Assembly (NCBI GenBank): GCA_048886525.1
Contig: JBHLKP010000001.1
Coordinates: forward strand, 1-64,000
Direction of reading: 5' to 3'
DNA length: 64,000 bases
DNA from: Hodarchaeum sp048886525
Lineage (GTDB): Archaea; Asgardarchaeota; Heimdallarchaeia; Hodarchaeales; Hodarchaeaceae
Under the pieces are notes generated by a model that was not told where the DNA came from, made no database searches, and saw only the letters and a program-made list of their open reading frames with translations. A program made the translations under genes and the position numbers. Shown in pieces: positions 1-8,000 of the stretch; position 1 is the stretch's first letter; each line of letters opens with the position of its first letter.

Positions 1-1
1 A

Positions 2-79
2 TTATATGTTATCGTTCGTTTTTTAGATACTGTATCTCGTAAAAAATATGCTGTGGGTTCAACTGGGACTAAGGAATAG
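2..79 (+). CDS. C-terminal tail of an unidentified gene, cut by the window edge
   Basis: One frame is open from the left edge to a TAG at 77-79 and encodes about 25 residues ending VGSTGTKE. A hairpin with a T-rich tail follows about 50 bases later, which fits the end of a gene. The visible part is too short to assign a family; its hydrophobic beginning followed by basic residues could be the end of a membrane helix. It may also be a chance open frame. Confidence 0.35.
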   Translation, partial: LYVIVRFLDTVSRKKYAVGSTGTKE

Positions 80-126
80 ATAATTTCATGATTCATTATA
101 CGAAACTAATGAATTAGACCTTTAAA

Positions 127-154
127 AGAAGGATTTAACCTTCCTTCTATTTTT
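127..154 (+). terminator. Hairpin with T-rich tail
   Basis: AGAAGGA (127-133) pairs perfectly with TCCTTCT (142-148) and is followed by ATTTTTATTT. It sits after the partial gene at the left edge and before the MFS gene, so it probably ends the upstream transcript. Confidence 0.5.
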
Positions 155-243
155 ATTTCATCTAAAAAGGTATAGGGGATAGGGTTAAATGAGTAAGTTT
201 AAAGGAACGATAATATGAATGTCAAAAGTGGAGGTTTCTTTCT

Positions 244-2157
244 CTGAGTCAAAGATATAACCGTACAAGTTTAATTGTAGGAGTACTTGCTGTTCTATTC
301 TTCGTTGCTTCATCTTACGGTGTTCAAAGAACAATTCTCTCAACGTATGTAGGAGAACAGCTCCCTTTGGAAGAATGGTTTATTAGAGGAGCATGGCTTT
401 CTATTGCTTTTACACTTTCAGGTTTTGGTATTTTTAAGGCTATTGCTGGATTTATAACCGGGATCTACACCCAAAAAATTGGTGTTAGAAACATCATATT
501 GATAGGAGCCAGTTGTTTTACAATTGGATCTTTACCACTTCTATTTTCAGAAGGAAATCCTATTTTACTTGGGATTGGTAATTCAGTACTCGGTATAGGG
601 GAGGGATTGTTATACGCTGCCGTAATTACCTATTTAATTAGTGCAACCAGTGTAAGAAGAAGAGCTCTTATAATGGGCGTTATGGAGTCTTCGGTTTACG
701 GAGGGTATTCTTTTGGTGCTTTAATCGCTGGCTTGATTGTAATGATAAGCCCATCTACAGGTACAGTATTTATGTTTTCAATGATTGTATCTTTAATTGG
801 ATTAATCCTTGGATTTTTCACAGTAAAATCAACAGTCATTTCAGAAACACAAGAAGAAATTAAAAAATTACGTACTCCAATAGACGAAGTTAAAGCTCGG
901 ACACCATTGCGTACACTTTTAACTCGTCCAACTGTGGTCACAATTCTTTTAAACGGTCATATAAGTAAGATGGTTGATAGTATTATTGTTTTATACTTAC
1001 CATTGCTCCTTAGCAATGGATTGTATGGATATGGAATAACATTTGAAGAAACAGGAGTAATAATTGCAGCTTTCACCTTTTTCTGGGCAATTTCAATGCC
1101 TTTTGCAGGCCGAATTAGTGATAGAATTGGTAGAAAGACTCCATTACTAATTGGTTTGATTCTTGAAGCTTTTGCAATGTTTGGATTTGTGTTAGGACAA
1201 TCTCCTTTCTTAATTCTTTTCTCTCTCTCTGCTATGGGAGGAATTGGAGTAGGATTATATTATCCCATATTGCCTTCAATTGCAGTTGATATTACATCTG
1301 ATCAGGATAAACCACGAATTATTGGATTATATCGCGCTATTAAAGATTTTGGATATTTTACAGGCCCTTTAGCTGCAGGATTAGTAGCTCAGTATTGGTA
1401 TGACACAACTTTTAGATTAAGCTTATACGTACCTATTTCATTGGCTGGACTTTTGCTTTTAATTGGCGCTATTATGCTAGTACTTGTACGTGAAACTCAT
1501 CCTGGTTGGACACAATTTCAAACGACACTTGAACATGCTAGAATTGTAGAAGAAAGTGTTATTCAAGCGACTAAAGGATTAATATTGTATCTAGAACAGA
1601 AAACTATTCCCGATTCAAATTATCAATCACGATTAACCCGCTACTCCTTAAGGGCAAAAAATTTAGAAGTTCAAGCAGACCGTCAGTTAGAAGATATTGT
1701 TGTTCAAACATATCAAAGTTTGCATAGAACACCTGATGCGGGTAATTTTTTAAGATTCGCTCGACGTCTAGATCGTGTTGCTGGGTTAGTATTAAGCTCT
1801 CTCTATCACATTCAGGATATCCCAATCGAAGAGATTCCCCCATTGATTCAAGCAAAGTTGCATGATGCCTCCATAGCACTTAGATCTCTGGTTCGGACTA
1901 CGGTTGATGTACTCCAAATATTATCACTTAAAGTTGATGCTGTAGCAGGAGTTTATCACGTTGTACGTGAACGAGAAACTGATCTCGATCTTCTATACCA
2001 AATGATGAATCGACATCTCCTAATATCTGCCCATGAAATGCATTTTGGAACATGGTTTGCCATAAAAGAGGTAATTACTTTGATTGAATCGGCAGCAGAT
2101 AGTGCGGAGGATGCAGCAGAAGTAATCAATATTCTTGCAGTTAAATATAAGACTTAA
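244..2157 (+). CDS. MFS transporter fused to a C-terminal PhoU/DUF47-like domain
   Basis: About the first 420 residues are a 12-helix major facilitator transporter; the loop GRISDRIGRKTP in the second half is the typical MFS signature. The last 210 residues are soluble and helical, and resemble the PhoU-like DUF47 family: EVQADRQLEDIV, FARRLDRVAGLV and the closing SAEDAAEVINILAVKY. The first ATG/GTG/TTG in this frame is a TTG at 367, but starting there would remove the first membrane helix. The frame is open back to 214 and has a CTG at 244 placed 9 bases after GGAGG (230-234), so I prefer CTG 244 (637 residues). DUF47 proteins usually partner separate phosphate transporters, so phosphate or anion export is a reasonable guess. 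The substrate is unknown. Confidence 0.8.
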   Translation: MSQRYNRTSLIVGVLAVLFFVASSYGVQRTILSTYVGEQLPLEEWFIRGAWLSIAFTLSGFGIFKAIAGFITGIYTQKIGVRNIILIGASCFTIGSLPLLFSEGNPILLGIGNSVLGIGEGLLYAAVITYLISATSVRRRALIMGVMESSVYGGYSFGALIAGLIVMISPSTGTVFMFSMIVSLIGLILGFFTVKSTVISETQEEIKKLRTPIDEVKARTPLRTLLTRPTVVTILLNGHISKMVDSIIVLYLPLLLSNGLYGYGITFEETGVIIAAFTFFWAISMPFAGRISDRIGRKTPLLIGLILEAFAMFGFVLGQSPFLILFSLSAMGGIGVGLYYPILPSIAVDITSDQDKPRIIGLYRAIKDFGYFTGPLAAGLVAQYWYDTTFRLSLYVPISLAGLLLLIGAIMLVLVRETHPGWTQFQTTLEHARIVEESVIQATKGLILYLEQKTIPDSNYQSRLTRYSLRAKNLEVQADRQLEDIVVQTYQSLHRTPDAGNFLRFARRLDRVAGLVLSSLYHIQDIPIEEIPPLIQAKLHDASIALRSLVRTTVDVLQILSLKVDAVAGVYHVVRERETDLDLLYQMMNRHLLISAHEMHFGTWFAIKEVITLIESAADSAEDAAEVINILAVKYKT

Positions 2158-2206
2158 ATTTACTTTGAGTAGTTTGAAATAGATTATAACTTAGTAATCT
2201 TATTCG

Positions 2207-4810
2207 GTGTCAACTTTGCGTACATCGATGAATTTTATTCTTTTGGACGCTGATTACGATATTATAACACGAAACGGGGTGAGTGTACCGTGTATTCGTT
2301 TATGGGGCCGTATGGACTCAAAAAGAGTTGAGGTTCGTGTTCATGGTTTTTTACCATACTTCTATGCTGAAGCTTCCCAAGAAAAAATAATTCAGATTTT
2401 TAAACAGAATGAAAAAATCGTCAGAGATTGGTTGATTAGAACCTCTGATAAAGAAAAAATGCTTTATTTTGGCGGTACATCTTGTCAAGTTACAAAAATA
2501 ATAGGAACACTTCCATACCGAGTACCTGAGATGAAAAACCTGCTTCAAAAATCAGGGATAATTGTACATGAAGCAGATATTCCTTTTACTCGCCGTTTTT
2601 TAGTAGATAAGGATATAAGAGCTTTACATTCGGTTTCAGTGACGGGTAACGTCTTACGAGATGATGCAGATGCATTAGTTATCGAAACTTCATTTATAGA
2701 TATTTCCAAATCTGATGAAAATAGTGTAGATTATCAGCCCATTCTATTGGCATTTGATATAGAAGTAAATGAGCAAGGAGAAACAATTCAAGAACTATTA
2801 TTAGAAAAGAAACAGAGAGTAACAGCAATTTCCATAGCATGGGGAACGACGGAAAGTGATTCTCCAAATTCAGATGTAATCATTTTAGAAGCTGATACCG
2901 ATGATGCCGAAAAAAAATTGATCAATCAATTCAAACAAATAATAAAAAGAATACAACCTGATATTATGGTATCCTTTAATGGTACTTTTTTTGATATTCC
3001 ATATTTAGAAGCTCGTATGTCGAGATATGGGGAATCAATGGGAAACCTTACTTTATTTGAGGGACTCCAAGAAAATATAATTAAATCTAATATTCCTGTT
3101 GAATCCTATCGCATCAAGGGCCGTGCTGTAGTAGATCTTGTACCTCGCACTTGGGGAATTCACCCAATAAGTGGTAAAAAAAATCTCGATTCGATTGCCG
3201 AACAGGTATTAGGCGAAACTAAAGTTGAATTGGATAGAAGTCATGGACAATTATGGAGAGATAGCATCAAAGGAAGGAATTCTAACGCTATCATTTTTCG
3301 TGAATACTGTCTGAAAGATGCAATTCTAACTTATAGGTTAACCTTCTCATTAGGGGTGTTGGACGCCGTTGAACTATGTCGTTTATCTGGCTATCCATTA
3401 CCTGAGGGAATTCTCTCTACTAGTCGAAATATAGGGGAGTATGAACTGATGCGTATTCTCTATAATCGAAATATTCTAATTCCTCCCAAACCTGACTCTG
3501 TAGAATTACGAAAAAGGAATGAGTTGAAAAAGAAGTTCCCACATCTTGGTGGTTGGGTCATTGATCCAAATGTTGAGGAAGCACTTTTTGTAGCTATTCT
3601 TGACTTTCGGTCACTTTATCCTAATCTTGTTCGGACGCATAATCTCAGTGGTGAGATGCTTGTTGAAAATCCTGAAGATTTACCTGCAGAACAAAGATTC
3701 CGAAAGGAGCAGCGTGGAGCTCTTGCAGAATTAATGAATCGGATTTTAAAACAGCGATACCAAATATTAGAAAGATTAAAAGAGTTAAATGACTTAGAAA
3801 AGAAGCCAAATAAATTAAAACAGATTGAGAAGCTGAAAAAGATCCAAAGATCGCTAAAAATAATGGCAAACTCTCTTCTTGGTGCTTCTAATTATCCTCG
3901 TGGCCGATTTTATTCAGGTATAATGGCAAATAGCTTAACAGCTATCGCTCGCGACCTATTAAGTGATAGATTGCAAATTTGGACTGAAGAGTTTTCAAAA
4001 GAACATTCATATGATGTGGCGATAAGATATGGTGATACTGACTCAATTTTTGTCGAATTTATGATAAATAATCTGAATCCAACCGATTTTCAAACTGCTT
4101 CTTCAAAGATTCGTGATAAGTCCTATTCGCGTCTATTGGAAGCAATTAATGATTATCGAGAATTTCTTTTTCAAAAACTTCCAGAGTTCCTTGAACTACA
4201 ATTAGAAGATATTGCTCTCAGAATCATTTTGAAGAAGGGTCGGAAAAAAGCGTATGCTTACCTTTCCTTATCCAATGAAGTAGTGATCCGAGGATTCGAA
4301 GCAGTTCGTTCAGACTGGTCACCTTTAGCTAGAAAATCTCAGAGAAAGCTTCTTGAAACTTTATTAAATGATTTCTCTAATAATAGATTAGACAATGCTC
4401 ATGATTTGGTTTTAAAAGTATGTAAACGGATTTTAACTGATCCTGTTCAGCAATTGATTCAGGATCTAGTAATTCGTGGACCTATAAGACGTCCCCCAGC
4501 AAAATATCGCGCTAAAACTCCTGCAATTGGGGCTTTTCTTCATTATTGTAAAGAAAATAACCTTGATCCAGAGAAGGAATACCTCCTTTGGGATGGTTTT
4601 CCCTATATTATCGCAAAAGGCCCAATAAGCAAACCTCAATACAAGCGTGCATATCATCCCGATGTTTTTCAATCTGGTAGAAAAAAAGTCGATCGAATGC
4701 ATTATGTGAAAGAAATTCTAGGAGCGAGTAACCGGTTTGGAATCCAAATTTCCGCCAATGAAGCTTTTCACCAAGCCTTTGTTATTCCTTTAACAGTTTT
4801 TCTTCATTAA
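2207..4810 (+). CDS. polB: Family B DNA polymerase with 3'-5' exonuclease
   Basis: Replicative or repair DNA polymerase of 867 residues. The exonuclease motifs are intact: DIE near residue 184, NGTFFD, and YCLKD. The polymerase motifs follow in order: DFRSLYP (motif A, about 466), KIMANSLLG (motif B, about 550) and YGDTDS (motif C, about 606, metal-binding aspartates), then KGFE-like IRGFEAVRSDWSPLAR in the thumb. Two departures from the family are visible. Motif B has Leu where nearly all members have Tyr (NSxYG), and the thumb KKRY motif reads KKAY. The start is GTG; an ATG lies seven codons in. It follows the MFS gene by about 50 bases. Family assignment is secure; which archaeal PolB subgroup it belongs to is not. 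Confidence 0.96.
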   Translation: MSTLRTSMNFILLDADYDIITRNGVSVPCIRLWGRMDSKRVEVRVHGFLPYFYAEASQEKIIQIFKQNEKIVRDWLIRTSDKEKMLYFGGTSCQVTKIIGTLPYRVPEMKNLLQKSGIIVHEADIPFTRRFLVDKDIRALHSVSVTGNVLRDDADALVIETSFIDISKSDENSVDYQPILLAFDIEVNEQGETIQELLLEKKQRVTAISIAWGTTESDSPNSDVIILEADTDDAEKKLINQFKQIIKRIQPDIMVSFNGTFFDIPYLEARMSRYGESMGNLTLFEGLQENIIKSNIPVESYRIKGRAVVDLVPRTWGIHPISGKKNLDSIAEQVLGETKVELDRSHGQLWRDSIKGRNSNAIIFREYCLKDAILTYRLTFSLGVLDAVELCRLSGYPLPEGILSTSRNIGEYELMRILYNRNILIPPKPDSVELRKRNELKKKFPHLGGWVIDPNVEEALFVAILDFRSLYPNLVRTHNLSGEMLVENPEDLPAEQRFRKEQRGALAELMNRILKQRYQILERLKELNDLEKKPNKLKQIEKLKKIQRSLKIMANSLLGASNYPRGRFYSGIMANSLTAIARDLLSDRLQIWTEEFSKEHSYDVAIRYGDTDSIFVEFMINNLNPTDFQTASSKIRDKSYSRLLEAINDYREFLFQKLPEFLELQLEDIALRIILKKGRKKAYAYLSLSNEVVIRGFEAVRSDWSPLARKSQRKLLETLLNDFSNNRLDNAHDLVLKVCKRILTDPVQQLIQDLVIRGPIRRPPAKYRAKTPAIGAFLHYCKENNLDPEKEYLLWDGFPYIIAKGPISKPQYKRAYHPDVFQSGRKKVDRMHYVKEILGASNRFGIQISANEAFHQAFVIPLTVFLH

Positions 4811-4960
4811 AGATAATTTATTAGTAATTAACTAGTATAGCTTATTTTTTTAAAATTTAATAACGCTTATGAAGATTTTGTCTAAAATTCTTTAGTTTTC
4901 TAAATTTTAGAACAGGTATTTTTTGTGTGTTCGAATACTTGGGATAATATCCTCTTTTTG

Positions 4961-4968
4961 TTTAAATA
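4961..4968 (+). promoter_or_regulatory. TATA-like box of the macroglobulin gene
   Basis: TTTAAATA lies 58 bases before the ATG at 5019. Archaeal transcription would start about 25 bases after it, leaving a leader of roughly 30 bases. The call rests on sequence and spacing only. Confidence 0.45.
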
Positions 4969-5018
4969 TAATGTAAAGAGATTAGTTCATTTTAGTGAAA
5001 GAATGAGTGTGAAATCCT

Positions 5019-8000
5019 ATGAAAAGAATGAAAAAATTATTTCTAAGCATGAGTATTTTAATTCTTCTAAATTTAAGTATTTTCTATGTCGATGGATCTT
5101 TTCAACTTGAAAAATCCCTTTTAATAGAAGAGAATGGTTACCCAGAAATGGATATTCCTTTTTTTGATGTTGAAAAAGAAATTCAGCCTGCTACTGATTA
5201 TCTACCGCGAACTTCTCAACTTCAGTTCAATCCAAGCCCAATAATTGAAAATAATATTTCTGCTGATCTATCTTTTTCAGTTAATCAACAGAAAGCATTA
5301 ATCATAAATATTGACTTAGAGAAGCAAGTCCTTTCCCCAGATGAAACACTCAATTATGTTATTCAAGCAACGAGAGGGTTTGAACCTGCTGCAGGGGAAC
5401 AGTTAGTTTTAGAAATTATTGAGGGAGAATATTGGGGTTGGTATTGGTATTGGTATTATGATACATCAGATTATCAATATGAAGTCATTGACTCAGAAAT
5501 CATTACAATAGGCGCTGATGGTGAGTATCATGGTCATTTTACAAGTTCTTCAAGCGGTCGATATACTATCGTTGTACGTTCATCTGAGGGTTATGTGCAA
5601 GAAACTCGTTCTTTCACTATTGCTGATATAGGTCTATTTTGGCGGATTTCAAGGGAATTTGTTATTGGTGAGACTCATTCATCCGTTGCATATATTTTAG
5701 ATACAACTGATTTTTCACCAATAGATTTAGCTGATGTGACCCTTTCTGCAATTACATATGATTATAACTCTCAAACATCCAAATATGAAACCCAAACTGT
5801 TGTATTGTTTACTGGAGTATCTGAAAACGGTATTGTAGATATTACTTTTACTCCCCCAGAGAGTTTATCAAGTAGTTACAATGTAGTAGCAAATTTAAGT
5901 GCTTCTTATAATGGTCAAACTGTTTACGTTTCTAGAAACATTTACCGAGGAGGGATTTATTGGAGCTGGGACGGTTATACCGAACATCAACCCTATGAGT
6001 TCATTGTGACAACGGATAAGCCTATATATCTTCCAGGTGAAACAATTCAGTCTCGTATACTTGTTTGGGAAAATAATTATCTTAAAGTGTCGAAAAATCC
6101 AGCTCAGACGTCTTTTATTCTAAAAATTCTATCCCCATCCCAACATGTCCTAGTTCACAAGGAATTGAAGACAAATACGTATGGTGTAGCCACTTATTCT
6201 TTCTCACTTGATTCTGATAGTGAATTAGGGAAATATACAATTATAACACAAAAGGAGGATGTTCTTAGCTCTATTGAGATTCGAGTTGATAAATATGAAA
6301 AACCTCCTTTTCGGGTTGATCTTACCTTAGATCATGAGTACGTTTCTCCTGGGAAAATTGTTTCGGGAAAGATTATCGCCGAATATTATTTTGGCAAACC
6401 AGTATCAAATGGCGATGTTAAAATTCAAATAGATGATTTTGGCACTATTACTGGTCAAACCGATATGAAAGGCCTTTTGGAATTTCAATATCGTCTTCCT
6501 GGAGAAACTTTTTTTGAAGGGAAATATTCAATTCCTATTAATGTTACAGTAATTGATACAGTTGGCCGGGAAGTCACAACTTCTGTTGAAGTTCAAATTA
6601 CTGATCAAATATATGTCTGGGCTTACGTTAATCCTTGGTTTCCTAGAGTCAATGAAAATATTACTTTATACTTTGGAGCATATCAGTACTCAAGTTCAGG
6701 ATGGTATTGGAGAAACTGGAAGCCTCTAGCAGATGCTTCAGCAGAAATCACAATTTTTGGTATTCTTTCTGATGGTAACTTAATTCCTGTTGACACAATA
6801 TATTCCCAAACCGACTCTAATGGTCAAGGCCAGGTTCAAATAGATTTAGCTTCCTCAGTATTGAATTATTTTTCACGATTCAAAGGAATAATCGAGATTG
6901 ATGCCAAAGATGGACGAAAGGATTCATCTTCCTTTTATTTCAGAGTCAATCGAAATATAGTAGAAGCTAGTTTAACTAATAATGCAGAGGGCATTTACCA
7001 AGCGGGAGATACAGTTGAATTAAATGTAAATGTCAAAAATGCGATTTCGGGAGAAAACATTGGAGGAAATGTGCGATTTCGAGTCTTTGATTCTGATTAT
7101 GACTTAATTGGTCAAACAGAAAAAGTCATATCTGTTGTAGGTTCAAATTTTGATTTTAAACTTTCTTCTTATGCTCCGAATGGTAAATACTTGATTTATA
7201 TTTACCTTGAAACAACTTTCGATTATGAATGGGGTACTTGGTCATATTATCGTTATTCCACAACGGTTGAATTTAGCGTTGGATCATCCTATCAACTTAC
7301 ATTATCCACTGATAAAGAAAAATACTCGTTAACTGATAGTATGACTATTTCTGGCCAAATTACTGGACAAACAAATGCTCCTTTGATGGTACAATTTATC
7401 AAAAAAGGAATTGTAGCTACAGAGTTTGTAGAAATTACTTCAAAGACCTCATTTGAAATTCAGGTAGATGATATCTCAATCTTTGCTCCTCAATTATGGA
7501 TCTTTGCCTTTGCTATTCTCGATGATGGAACTATTCTTGATACTTCCATTAGCATAGAAATTGATCCAGCTCTTATTGTTGAAATAACCTCAGATAAATC
7601 TATTTATGAACCAGGTGAAAAAGCTAACATCCACATCCGAGTTTATGATTCAAATAATAATCCTATATCAACTGTTATGGCTATATCATTTATAGATAGT
7701 TCAGTTTTTGGAGTACAAGCTGATCCTGAAAATGAATTGGAGTATTTCAAGCAAAAAGATTACTGGCCATCTGTCTGGACAGCTGTTTCTTGGAAAAATC
7801 GTCAACGTGACTGGTGGTTCTGGTGGTTCGAAGATTATATCGTATTATCTGGCTATTATGGCGGTTATTCAGATTATATTTTCTTTGAAGAACAATCATA
7901 CGATGTTTTTCCAACTGCTAGAGGGGATACTGATAAAAAAACTAGTGACGACATAAAAGAAGGAGGTCAGGAGATTCGTGACAATCTTCCTGAGAATGCA

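Noticed and set aside
1604..1879. Long minus-strand frame inside the MFS-PhoU gene
   Set aside because: It is the antisense shadow of a well-supported gene and has no start signals of its own.
4925..5110. 61-codon plus-strand frame before the macroglobulin gene
   Set aside because: It overlaps the macroglobulin start in another frame, has low-complexity content and no ribosome site.
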